A stretch of 64,000 bases of DNA from contig NZ_JACXZA010000008.1 in NCBI RefSeq assembly GCF_014779765.1, positions 62,001 through 126,000 on the forward strand. The letters run 5' to 3'. Each line of letters starts with the position of its first letter. The stretch's first letter is position 1. The DNA is from Paenibacillus terricola. GTDB taxonomy: Bacteria; Bacillota; Bacilli; Paenibacillales; Paenibacillaceae. A model generated the notes under the pieces. The model did not search any database and was not told the origin of the DNA. It saw only the letters and a list, made by a program, of their open reading frames with translations. The translations under genes were made by a program, and so were the position numbers. Positions 25,684-33,518 of the stretch are shown here, one piece after another.

Positions 25684-25840
25684 GCGATCACACGGTCCTC
25701 TCTGTAAATTGTGCTACTGATACTATGACATGACTAATCACGGTTTTCTCGAGGAAATCTCGTAATCTAATGGAATTATGACAGGTTTATCGGGAGTTGC
25801 GACATGTTCTTGCTGTCTCTTTCGGTCGTATAGTAAAGAA

Positions 25841-25855
25841 GTGAAAGCGCTGTAC
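25841..25855 (+). promoter_or_regulatory. Weak cre-like site before the GH4 relic
   Basis: GTGAAAGCGCTGTAC resembles the CcpA operator, but the right half is off by one position. It lies just upstream of the GGAGGG ribosome site of the broken alpha-galactosidase gene. Confidence 0.3.
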
Positions 25856-25881
25856 AAACCAGAAGACGACGGAGGGACTAC

Positions 25882-26875
25882 AGTACCGTATTTGCTAAAA
25901 ATGTACTAGGCGACGTTATGATGACCGAGGCGCTGCAAGGCTTCGAGCTGGCGTTGTTCGATATCGACGGCGCGCGGCTTCGGGAGTCGGAGCAGCTGCT
26001 CCTCAATATGAAAGAGTCACGAATCCGATGGCGGTGCTGACTAATGTACTGACCACGCATGGCGGAATCGACACGGTTGGTCTGTGTCACAGCGTCCAGG
26101 TATGCGTTTCGCATTTGTTCGAGAGCCTCGGCATCGAGACGGAAGGCGTGAAGACCCGGATTGCCGGTATTAATCACATCGCATGGCTGCTGGAAGCGAC
26201 GAAGGATGGCGTTGGCCTGTACCCGGAAATCAAGCGCCGCGCGATCGAGAAGCAGAAGACGAAGCATCACGACATGGTCCGTTTCGAGCTGATGCTGAAG
26301 TTCGGCTACTATGTGACGGAGTCTTCCGAGCATAATGCGGAGTACCATCCGTACTTTATTAAAAGGAACTATCCGGAGCTGATCGACCGTTTCAACATTC
26401 CGCTGGATGAGTATCCACGTCGCTGCGTAGAGCAGATCAAGCACTGGGAGCAGCAGCGGGATTCCTTGCTGACCAATTCACGCATCGAGCATACACGCAG
26501 CCATGAATATGCTTCGCATATTATGGAGGCGATCGAGACGAACCGGCCTTACAAAATCGGCGGCAACGTCATGAACAACGGACTTATAACGAATCTGCCG
26601 CGGGAGGCTTGCGTCGAGGTGCCTTGCTTGGTGGACCGTTCCGGCATTTCGCCGACGTTCATCGGGGATTTGCCGCCACGGTTGGCAGCGCTAACCGGAC
26701 GAACATCAATACCCAATTGCTCACCATTGAAGCGGCTATTACGGGCAAGAAAGAGCATATTTACCACGCTGCGCTGCTTGATCCGCACACATCGGCGGAG
26801 TTGTCGATCGACGATATCGTCTCGCTCTGCGACGATCTGATCGAGGTGCATGGCAGCTGGCTGCCAGCTTATTAA
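25882..26875 (+). pseudogene. GH4 alpha-galactosidase (MelA-like) pseudogene
   Basis: Three lesions are visible. The start codon and first residues of the Rossmann loop are missing, so the gene opens directly at STVFAKNVLGDVMMTEAL behind a surviving GGAGGG. After LLNMKES about 80 residues are deleted, and the sequence resumes at NPMAVLTNVLTTHGGI in another frame. Near 26690 a lost base shifts the frame; the original reading continues NRTNINTQLLTIEAAITGKKEH to LPAY at 26875. Retained family marks are GLCHSVQ (metal-binding Cys and His), INHIAWLL and DRSGI. The intact enzyme would be about 430 aa and NAD/Mn-dependent. Confidence 0.85.
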
Positions 26876-27000
26876 TAAAGGAAAGCCGACACCTAGAACG
26901 TAATTTTCCTCGACGAAAAGGCGGGCCAATGTGGCGCTTGATTATGCGGGCGGATGGTGCTGCTATTGCCAATATTTAATTGCTAGAGGAGGAAAAAGGC

Positions 27001-27048
27001 ACAACAAACCCAGTACCGCACTTCATACCGGTACTGGGCTTTGTTGTC
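27001..27048. terminator. Long hairpin, probable bidirectional terminator
   Basis: ACAACAAACCCAGTACCG pairs with CGGTACTGGGCTTTGTTGT with one bulge, around a 9-nt loop. It separates the GH4 relic from the convergent minus-strand glycosyltransferase. Confidence 0.7.
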
Positions 27049-27099
27049 TACATGAACAAGAAACGAACCGCATGGTGAAAGCTCATGGCGGCGGATGTG

Positions 27100-27792
27100 C
27101 TAATTGACGTAGCGGGTGAAATCCTTCGTCCGGCGTACAAGCCTGCAATGCTTCATATAGCTATGCGTGCTTTTTCGCTGCGTGTGGCGGTGCCAGTCTT
27201 TGCTGCGGATGCAGACATAGTGCCGCTTGGAGACGGAATAGATGCGAAAGCCTCGTCGAATGCAATTCGAGAGCCACCGGGCATCCGAGCCCGCCCTCCG
27301 ATTGGTGGGAAATCGGACTCGGCGCCATACCGATTTGCGGAATACAAGCGTACCGCCTTTGACGTTGCGCTTGTATTTACGTTCGCCGCCGCGGCGAAAC
27401 ACCATCAGCGCCTTTTTTGCTTCGAAATAGAGGTAAGCGGTATGTTTGCCGACGATGGACGCTTTGCCGCGTTTGATTGCACGGGCGGCTTCTCTCAGAA
27501 ACTTAGGACCGTAGTAATCATCGTCGTCAAACTTAGCGATGATGCCGTCATCTGCCAATTTGATGGCATAGTTCAGACAACTACCGAGTTTGTATCTCTG
27601 AGGAAGCTTAAATATACGAACTTCATTGTCCGGGTATTGACTTGCCCGCTCTTGATAGGCATTAATGTCCATATTGTCATTGTTCAAGACGATGATCATT
27701 CGTTTATTCTTCCAGAGCTGCCGGTCGTAATTGTCGAATAGGTTATCCATGCACGAGGATCTCATCGTACAGGCGATCACGGTGATCATCTT
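27100..27792 (-). CDS. GT2-like glycosyltransferase, duplicated copy
   Basis: 230 aa, GT-A-fold transferase with the metal-binding stretch AKFDDDDYYGP (about residue 85) and a very basic C-terminal half. It is a close paralogue of the protein at 31428 (matching from MITVIACTMR to the C-terminal RYVN), and the two genes are inverted relative to each other. I place the start at 27792 by that match. Upstream, CCAGATGGAGATGACGACTAA is the end of a deleted GT4 copy, and further up is a copy of the GT4 promoter. It likely decorates a spore or cell-surface glycan. Confidence 0.75.
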   Translation of the reverse strand, partial: KMITVIACTMRSSCMDNLFDNYDRQLWKNKRMIIVLNNDNMDINAYQERASQYPDNEVRIFKLPQRYKLGSCLNYAIKLADDGIIAKFDDDDYYGPKFLREAARAIKRGKASIVGKHTAYLYFEAKKALMVFRRGGERKYKRNVKGGTLVFRKSVWRRVRFPTNRRAGSDARWLSNCIRRGFRIYSVSKRHYVCIRSKDWHRHTQRKSTHSYMKHCRLVRRTKDFTRYVN

Positions 27793-27833
27793 AGTCGTCA
27801 TCTCCATCTGGCATTCGTACTCGAACTTTGATG

Positions 27834-27861
27834 TAGGATATGATTGGACTCCTGTACAGGG
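27834..27861 (-). promoter_or_regulatory. Duplicated sigma-K-like promoter before the GT2 copy
   Basis: On the minus strand CATATCCTA (plus 27834-27842) is identical to the -10-like element before the GT4 gene at 30347. The 20 bases upstream match that region at about 14 positions with the same length, but the -35 AC is CC here. Confidence 0.45.
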
Positions 27862-27914
27862 CACGGCGCATTAATCAATTTAGAAGCATGAACTCGTTCG
27901 GTGACACATCGTTC

Positions 27915-29210
27915 TTAATAATCATTGCCGATGCCTTGATAATAAAAGCCGATTTCCCGCATCTTCCGAGCATCCATCATATTGCGCCCATCAAAGAAAT
28001 TGAGCTGCCTCATCAGCCCCTTCAGGCTCTCCCAATCCAGCTGTTCGAACGCTGCCCATTCCGTGCACAGGATGACGGCATCCGCGTCGCGTATAGCTTC
28101 TTCCGCCGAGGAACATTCTGTCACCGCCCCATAGGAAGCGTGTGCCGGCAATGTTGCAACGGGATCAAACAAACTTACGTTGGCTTGTTCGAGGAGCAGA
28201 TCATGGATCATCCGAGTAGCGGGTGCTTCCCGAATATCGTCCGTATCCGGTTTGAATGCAAGTCCCAGTATGGCAATATTCTTATTCGCAAAGTCTCCCA
28301 AGCGCAACCTGGCCTTGTCGAGTAAATATGCATATTGAGTGCGATTGACTTCCATGACTTGTTCCAAGATATGAAGATGCACATCTTGTTCTCTTGCGGT
28401 CATGACCAGCTCCGAGACATCCTTGGGAAAACAGGAGCCTCCGTATCCTAGACCGGCTTGAAGGAAGCTTGGTCCGATCCGTGGATCCAACCCCATTCCT
28501 TCGGCTACCGCATTGACGTTGATTTTGAATTCGTCGCACAGTTTTGCAAGCTCATTCATATACGATATTTTCGTAGCTAGAAAAGCATTGGATGCGTACT
28601 TGATTAACTCAGCTGTTCTAGGGGTGGTTATGATCCTCGGGCACTGAAACGACTGGTAAAGTGTTAGCAGCTGCTCCGTTGCTCTCGCGCTATCGGTGCC
28701 GATTACGATACGGTCCGGACGCAAAGCGTCTTCCACGGCTTTGCCTTCTCGGAGAAACTCAGGATTCGATGCCACATCGAAAAGATGGGGCTGCCGCTGA
28801 GCCGCTTCGATCCATGCTGTGACCCGCTCTTGCGTGCCGACGGGGACGGTGCTTTTGGTGACGACGAGCTTATAGCCGTTCATCCAGTGCCCAATATCTG
28901 CAGCGACTTGTTGAATATAGCGCAGGTCCGCGCTTCCATCCGGTCGCGAAGGTGTTCCAACGCAAATAAAAATGATGTCGTGCCCCGCGATGGCCGTCTC
29001 TTTATCCGTCGTAAAGAGCAAACGACCGCTTCGCACATGCTTGTCTATCAATTCTTCGAGGCCGGGCTCGTGAAAATGCAGGTGTCCCTGCCGCAGCCGT
29101 TCGATTTTGGCCTCGTCGATATCCAGTCCGGTGACTTGCCAGCCCGATTCGGCGAATACCATGGCGGTCGTGGCTCCAACGTAGCCCGTACCGATGATTA
29201 GAATTTTCAA
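27915..29210 (-). CDS. ugd: UDP-glucose 6-dehydrogenase
   Basis: Oxidises UDP-glucose to UDP-glucuronate with two NAD. 431 aa: N-terminal Rossmann motif GTGYVGATTAMVFAESG, PEFLREGKAVED, the catalytic Cys260 in GYGGSCFPKDV, and the C-terminal UDP-binding domain with NIAILGLAFKPDTDDIREAP. Its start overlaps the stop of the nucleotidyltransferase gene by four bases. The product may serve surface polysaccharide here, and could also supply the UDP-glucuronate decarboxylase of the 6-21 kb cluster. Confidence 0.93.
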   Translation of the reverse strand: MKILIIGTGYVGATTAMVFAESGWQVTGLDIDEAKIERLRQGHLHFHEPGLEELIDKHVRSGRLLFTTDKETAIAGHDIIFICVGTPSRPDGSADLRYIQQVAADIGHWMNGYKLVVTKSTVPVGTQERVTAWIEAAQRQPHLFDVASNPEFLREGKAVEDALRPDRIVIGTDSARATEQLLTLYQSFQCPRIITTPRTAELIKYASNAFLATKISYMNELAKLCDEFKINVNAVAEGMGLDPRIGPSFLQAGLGYGGSCFPKDVSELVMTAREQDVHLHILEQVMEVNRTQYAYLLDKARLRLGDFANKNIAILGLAFKPDTDDIREAPATRMIHDLLLEQANVSLFDPVATLPAHASYGAVTECSSAEEAIRDADAVILCTEWAAFEQLDWESLKGLMRQLNFFDGRNMMDARKMREIGFYYQGIGNDY

Positions 29211-30199
29211 GACTTGTCCACTCCTTCGTCGGTCTGTACGCTAGTGATAATGGAATGATCGCCGATGATCACATTTTTCAGAAGGAATGGAAGGTTTCTT
29301 GAATGGACTCCGTTTAGAATAATGCTGTTCTCAATATGGCAGTTTTCCAGATTAGAACCTTCGCCAACCGAAACGTAAGGGCCGATCTGGCAATCCCTCA
29401 GTACACAGTCCTTCTCAATCGATACCGGTTCCACGATCGTGCAGTTCTCCAGCCTGACGGAACTATCAATCCGATTCTTTGACAGGTCCGAGCTGAGCAA
29501 TTGTTGATTGGCCTTCAGCCACCTGTCCATTGTGCCGACGTCAATATTCAACTGATCGGTAACGTGATACGACACGACTTTCCGTTGCTCGGTCAACTGC
29601 TGAATCGCATCCGTGATTTCATATTCCCCCCGCTTGGAAGGCTGAATCTTATCAATCGCGTCAAAAATGTCTTTCGTGAACGCATATGCGCCTAGCACGG
29701 CTAGATTGGACTTGGGATTGATGGGCTTCTCTTCGATGCCGACGATACGCCCGTCTTGAATCTCCGCGATGCCGTAATCCTGCGCAACCTCGACTTCGGC
29801 AAGCAACAGGGATGCTTGTACGTCGTTAAGCTCGATGTCCTTCTTCAACGCGGATAACGGGGCGGAAATCAAATTATCCCCTAGAAGCAGCAGAAAAGGC
29901 TCATCCGAAATATAAGCTTGCGCTTGCTTGACCGCGTGCGCGATTCCTTTCGCCTCATGCTGATAGATGTACGAGATTGATATGCCCAACGCTTCTCCCT
30001 CTCCGAATTGACCGCGGATGCTCGTTTCTTGGGATGGATGAATGACAATGCCGACTTCATCTATGTCGAGCTCCATTAATTTCACTATCGCTAATTGCAG
30101 CAGAGGCGTATTGGCGACAGGTATGAGTGTTTTCGGCCGATTGTAGGTGAACGGGTATAAGCGGCTTCCTTTCCCCGCACAGAGTATCAATCCTTTCAA
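29207..30199 (-). CDS. Sugar-1-phosphate nucleotidyltransferase (RmlA-like, with left-handed helix domain)
   Basis: 330 aa. The N-terminal nucleotidyltransferase domain has GLILCAGKGSRLYPFTYNRPK, LLLLGDN and GIEEKP. The C-terminal 100 residues show hexapeptide repeats (VRLENCTIVEPVSIEKD onward), so it is of the long RmlA/GlmU-like type common in surface-glycan loci. I prefer the TTG at 30199, giving MKGLILCAG, because GAGGGGA abuts the GTG at 30208 but is well spaced for the TTG. It supplies an NDP-sugar, most likely dTDP- or UDP-glucose. Confidence 0.85.
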   Translation of the reverse strand: MKGLILCAGKGSRLYPFTYNRPKTLIPVANTPLLQLAIVKLMELDIDEVGIVIHPSQETSIRGQFGEGEALGISISYIYQHEAKGIAHAVKQAQAYISDEPFLLLLGDNLISAPLSALKKDIELNDVQASLLLAEVEVAQDYGIAEIQDGRIVGIEEKPINPKSNLAVLGAYAFTKDIFDAIDKIQPSKRGEYEITDAIQQLTEQRKVVSYHVTDQLNIDVGTMDRWLKANQQLLSSDLSKNRIDSSVRLENCTIVEPVSIEKDCVLRDCQIGPYVSVGEGSNLENCHIENSIILNGVHSRNLPFLLKNVIIGDHSIITSVQTDEGVDKS

Positions 30200-30230
30200 C
30201 AGCCTCACTCCCCTCTTAATCTACTGCTCG

Positions 30231-30258
30231 TATTCTATGAAGAATGCTTTCATTTGGT
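30231..30258 (-). promoter_or_regulatory. Sigma-K-like promoter for the nucleotidyltransferase-ugd operon
   Basis: On the minus strand AC, a 17-bp spacer and CATAGAATA fit the mother-cell sigma-K pattern AC-N(16-17)-CATANNNTA. It lies about 35 bp before the TTG start. Confidence 0.5.
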
Positions 30259-30327
30259 ATAGGCCTTATGCTAAAAGCAGTAAATAAAACCGCGATTAAT
30301 GCCATTGAATCTGGTGAATGCGCCGTG

Positions 30328-30355
30328 ACCTGCATAGTTGTCCGCTCATATCCTA
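30328..30355 (+). promoter_or_regulatory. Sigma-K-like promoter for the GT4-GT2-GT2 operon
   Basis: AC at 30328, a 17-bp spacer and CATATCCTA at 30347-30355 match the sigma-K pattern. It mirrors the promoter at 30231-30258, so both arms of the divergon would be switched on late in the mother cell. Confidence 0.5.
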
Positions 30356-30401
30356 CACAGAATGCCTATGGACTATAAGGCCCTAAGGAGCTGAGGGACA
30401 T

Positions 30402-31427
30402 TTGAGAATTGCCCAAATTTCGACGAATACGATTCCTGTCCCACCGAAGGATTACGGGGGCACACAGCGAGACGTTCATTATTTGACGGAAGAATTGGTT
30501 AAACGGGGGCATGAGGTATTTCTGTTCGCCAAGAAGGGCTCAACCTCGAACGCGACCCAAACATTCGAATACGAATCCAATGATCCGAAAGAACAGCTTG
30601 ACTTCATTATTAAAAACCTCCCGCCTGATGTAGATATTATTCATGATCACTATGGTATCGTCGCCAAAGCGAATCCGCCGATTCCGACCATTTGCCAATC
30701 CCATTCCAAAGCGATTAAGAGCCGCGTTCAGATTCCGGTTTACGTCAGCAAATTCATCCTGCGCAAATACGGAAAACGAAGGGGCTACGCGGTATACAAC
30801 GGTATCCGTATGGACGATTACACGTTCAAGAGCGCCAAACAGGACTACATGCTCTTCCTGGGGAGATTGATCAAGGAGAAAGGTGTCCATCTGGCCATCA
30901 AGGTGGCCAAGAAAACGGGCAAGCGGCTCATCATTGCCGGGACGCTGAACGACAAGAACTATTACAACACGAAGATCAAGCCGCATCTAGGCCGACAAAT
31001 CCGCTATGTCGGCACCGTCGGCGGTGATCGTAAACGCGAATTGCTAGCCAACGCGAATTGCGTCCTGTTCACCTCGATATGGGATGAACCTTTCGGTCTT
31101 GTCCTCATCGAAGCGATGGCGAGCGGCACGCCTGTACTCGGTTTCCGGAAAGGCGGCGTCGCCGAGGTGCTTCGGGGTATGCCGCAGCTGTTGTGCCGAA
31201 CGACTTCCGGTATGGCGGCTAAGGTCAACAACCGCAAGCGGCTGCCCACAGCGCGAAGGCTTCGGCGTTATGCCCGTACCCGTTATTCCGATATTGTCAT
31301 GACGGACTCCGTTCTGAAGCTGTACCGAAAGGTTCTCGACAACAAACTGTACAAAATCAAAAGGAATACATTATGGAATAAGCGCAAAGCCAAGCTTCAA
31401 CCTAAGCCAAACGGGGATGACGCCTAA
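30402..31427 (+). CDS. GT4-family glycosyltransferase
   Basis: 341 aa GT-B retaining transferase. N-terminal MRIAQISTNTIPVPP and YGGTQRDVHYLTEELVKRGHEV, then FLGRLIKEKGVHLAI, and the EX7E motif EPFGLVLIEAMASGTPV (about 230-246). TTG start behind GAGCTGAGGG. The C-terminal 60 residues are strongly basic. Its stop is immediately followed by the ATG of the next transferase, so they form one operon. A copy of this gene once lay before the 27.1 kb paralogue. Confidence 0.85.
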   Translation: MRIAQISTNTIPVPPKDYGGTQRDVHYLTEELVKRGHEVFLFAKKGSTSNATQTFEYESNDPKEQLDFIIKNLPPDVDIIHDHYGIVAKANPPIPTICQSHSKAIKSRVQIPVYVSKFILRKYGKRRGYAVYNGIRMDDYTFKSAKQDYMLFLGRLIKEKGVHLAIKVAKKTGKRLIIAGTLNDKNYYNTKIKPHLGRQIRYVGTVGGDRKRELLANANCVLFTSIWDEPFGLVLIEAMASGTPVLGFRKGGVAEVLRGMPQLLCRTTSGMAAKVNNRKRLPTARRLRRYARTRYSDIVMTDSVLKLYRKVLDNKLYKIKRNTLWNKRKAKLQPKPNGDDA

Positions 31428-32117
31428 ATGATTACCGTGATCGCCTGTACGATGAGGGCCTCGTATATGGATAACCTATTCGACAATTACGACCGGCAGC
31501 TCTGGAAGGATAAACGAATGATCATCGTCTTGAACAACGACAAAATGGACATCGAGGCCTATCGACAACGGGCAAGTCAATACCCGGATAACGAAGTTCG
31601 TATATTTAAGCTTCCTCAGCGATACAAACTGGGCAAATGTTTGAACTACGCGATCAAATTAGCAGATGACGGCATCATCGCCAAGTTTGACGACGACGAT
31701 TATTACGGTCCTAAGTATCTGAAGGAAGCCGCCCGCGCAATCAAGAACGGCAAAGGCCCCATCGTCGGCAAGCATACCGCGTTCCTCTACTTCGAAGCGA
31801 AGCGGGCGCTGATGGTGTTCCGCAGTGGAGGCGAACGAAGATACAGGCGCAGCGTCAAGGGAGGCACGCTAGTATTTCGCAAATCGGTCTGGAATCGTGT
31901 CCCTTTCCCTGAGTTCAAACAATCTGGCACCGATTCCGGCTGGTTAGGGCGCTGTTTCCGCAGAGGCATTCGCATCTATTCCATGTCCAAGCGGCATTAT
32001 GTCTGCATTCGACGAGCAAACAACAACAGCCATACACAGAAGAAATCCACGCGCCTCTACATGTCGCAATGCAGGTTAGTTCGCAAAACCAAGTATTACA
32101 GCCGGTATGTCAATTAG
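31428..32117 (+). CDS. GT2-like glycosyltransferase (parent copy)
   Basis: 229 aa with AKFDDDDYYGP as the metal and nucleotide-sugar-binding stretch. It is near-identical over long stretches to the inverted copy at 27100-27792. No separate ribosome site: the ATG directly follows the GT4 stop, and GGGGATGACGCC in the GT4 tail may serve. Related proteins in spore formers often lie in spore-associated glycosylation loci; that role is inferred. Confidence 0.8.
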   Translation: MITVIACTMRASYMDNLFDNYDRQLWKDKRMIIVLNNDKMDIEAYRQRASQYPDNEVRIFKLPQRYKLGKCLNYAIKLADDGIIAKFDDDDYYGPKYLKEAARAIKNGKGPIVGKHTAFLYFEAKRALMVFRSGGERRYRRSVKGGTLVFRKSVWNRVPFPEFKQSGTDSGWLGRCFRRGIRIYSMSKRHYVCIRRANNNSHTQKKSTRLYMSQCRLVRKTKYYSRYVN

Positions 32118-32147
32118 TCTTGACCTTTCTCTAGGAGGCGCAAAAAG

Positions 32148-32927
32148 ATGTCTGCGGACACTCGTGCAGGCGTAACGATTATTACCTCGACGATTCGTAA
32201 AGGGCTTATGCACAATGTGTTCGACAATTACAACCGTCAGAAATGGCCAGTCAAAGAGCTCATTATCGTCATCAATAACAACTGCATCGCCTTGCGCCCC
32301 TATAAGGAGCTTGCACGGCAATATGACAACGTCCGAGTCTTTCGCGTGAATGGACGTAAGAATTTGGGCGCATGTCTCAATTTCGCGGTTGCCCGCGCCA
32401 GCTATGGCTATATTGCCAAATTCGATGACGATGACTACTATTCGCCCCAATATCTGGATGAATCCATGCTGGTGTTTAACAAGAAGAAAGCAGACGTCGT
32501 CGGCAAGAACACCACGTATTTCTTCTTTCCTCATCGATCCTTGCTGCTGCTTCGCAGACGGACGGCAAAGCCTTACAGTCGGTGCAGAAGAATTGCTGGC
32601 CCTACTATCATGTTTCGCAAAAAAGTGTTCAAAAAGGTTGCTTTCTCGACCAAGGTGGTTGCGGGGTCCGATGCGCGATTTGTTCGAGCATGCTTGAAAC
32701 GGGGTCTCAAAGTGTTCACAGCCTCTTCCTATAATTTCGCCCAAAATCGCCGCTCGAACCGAAAATCGCATACTTGGAAAGTTTCCGAGCGGCGGCTGCT
32801 CGCCTCCAAAGGAGCCGTCATTATTCGAACGAAGGATTTCAAACCGCATGTAGATCGGTCGCTTGATCTTCTGCCCTTACCGAACGGAATGAATTCGAAT
32901 GACGTGGATGATATAAACCAAGGGTAG
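32148..32927 (+). CDS. GT2-like glycosyltransferase (diverged third paralogue)
   Basis: 259 aa, the same family as the two preceding GT2-like proteins (VTIITSTIRKGLMHNVFDNYNRQKWP, AKFDDDDYYSPQYL) but clearly diverged. It keeps the DDDD metal site and the basic C-terminus, with an extra acidic tail of about 30 residues. CTAGGAGGCGC precedes the start. It ends the operon before the bacteriocin precursor gene. Confidence 0.8.
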   Translation: MSADTRAGVTIITSTIRKGLMHNVFDNYNRQKWPVKELIIVINNNCIALRPYKELARQYDNVRVFRVNGRKNLGACLNFAVARASYGYIAKFDDDDYYSPQYLDESMLVFNKKKADVVGKNTTYFFFPHRSLLLLRRRTAKPYSRCRRIAGPTIMFRKKVFKKVAFSTKVVAGSDARFVRACLKRGLKVFTASSYNFAQNRRSNRKSHTWKVSERRLLASKGAVIIRTKDFKPHVDRSLDLLPLPNGMNSNDVDDINQG

Positions 32928-32956
32928 ACGTGAAAGTAGGCAAATGGACTAGATGC

Positions 32957-32982
32957 ACTAGCGGAGCTTTTGTCATACGTTA
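32957..32982 (+). promoter_or_regulatory. Possible mother-cell promoter before the thiazole-peptide precursor
   Basis: AC, 15 bp, then CATACGTTA (32974-32982) fits sigma-K or sigma-E -10 elements, but the spacer is one or two bases short. About 100 bp upstream of the precursor ATG. Confidence 0.3.
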
Positions 32983-33089
32983 TGCATGAACGATTATCGG
33001 CTTTTGACCAGTTTAGGCTGTCTCAATTGCATTTCCTTTAAGTGGACGCTGATGATCAACACATGAACATATAATGGAGGCTAATTAAA

Positions 33090-33347
33090 ATGAATGAGTT
33101 TAAGAATGATCTTCAACATCTGAATACGGATGCTTTTCAAGTGAGCGGCATGACGCCGAATGCGGGTCAAGGTCAAGTTCAAGCGGATCCTCGTCTGTGT
33201 ATTGGCTTTGGCTTTTGCATCGGTTTTTGTTCATGCGGCGGCTGCGGCGGCTGTGGCGGCTGTGGCGGTTGTTTCAGATGTGGAGGATGCGGTGGCTTCC
33301 GTTGCGGCGGCTGCGCACGCTGCGCTGGCTGTGCCCGTTGCCGTTAA
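33090..33347 (+). CDS. Heterocycloanthracin/sonorensin-family thiazole peptide precursor
   Basis: 85-aa precursor of a thiazole-modified RiPP. The leader is about residues 1-35 (MNEFKNDLQHL, then TDAFQVSGMTPN), matching the family leader pattern. The core from LCIGF to the end carries about 15 Cys, mostly in CGG/CGGC/FRC/ARC units, with a single Ser and no Thr. The neighbouring F protein, YcaO cyclodehydratase and dehydrogenase would turn Cys into thiazoles. The ribosome site is ATGGAGG, ten bases before ATG. The Gly/Cys-rich region is nucleotide-repetitive (GGCTGTGGC), so copy number may vary between strains. Confidence 0.92.
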   Translation: MNEFKNDLQHLNTDAFQVSGMTPNAGQGQVQADPRLCIGFGFCIGFCSCGGCGGCGGCGGCFRCGGCGGFRCGGCARCAGCARCR

Positions 33348-33379
33348 TAAGTTAGCTGTTAAATGTAAATAAAAGGATC

Positions 33380-33421
33380 AAGACACCCCTGCAAACGCTT
33401 TGCGTTTGCAGGGGTGTCTTT
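33380..33421 (+). terminator. Strong hairpin between precursor and maturation genes
   Basis: AAGACACCCCTGCAAACG pairs perfectly with its complement (33380-33397 and 33403-33420) around CTTTG, with TT following. Probably a partial terminator that makes precursor transcript more abundant than that of the enzymes. Confidence 0.8.
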
Positions 33422-33518
33422 CTATGCATGTGCGGGCATGACGGACAAGTGGCTTTACATACCTTTATAGAGGAGCCATGTTACGAAAGTTAGATATCAT
33501 GATAAGGAGGAATAAAAT

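Noticed and set aside
27085-27741. 218-aa plus-strand ORF rich in Ala, Val and Phe
   Set aside because: It is antisense to the GT2-like glycosyltransferase and has no ribosome site or family signature.
33230-33345. Short tandem GGC-rich repeat as a possible CRISPR or satellite
   Set aside because: It is the coding sequence of the Cys/Gly core of the thiazole peptide precursor; no spacers or dyad repeats.
33160-33372. 70-aa Ala/Val-rich ORF that could be a membrane peptide
   Set aside because: It is the alternate frame of the precursor core repeat; the ribosome site belongs to the precursor frame.
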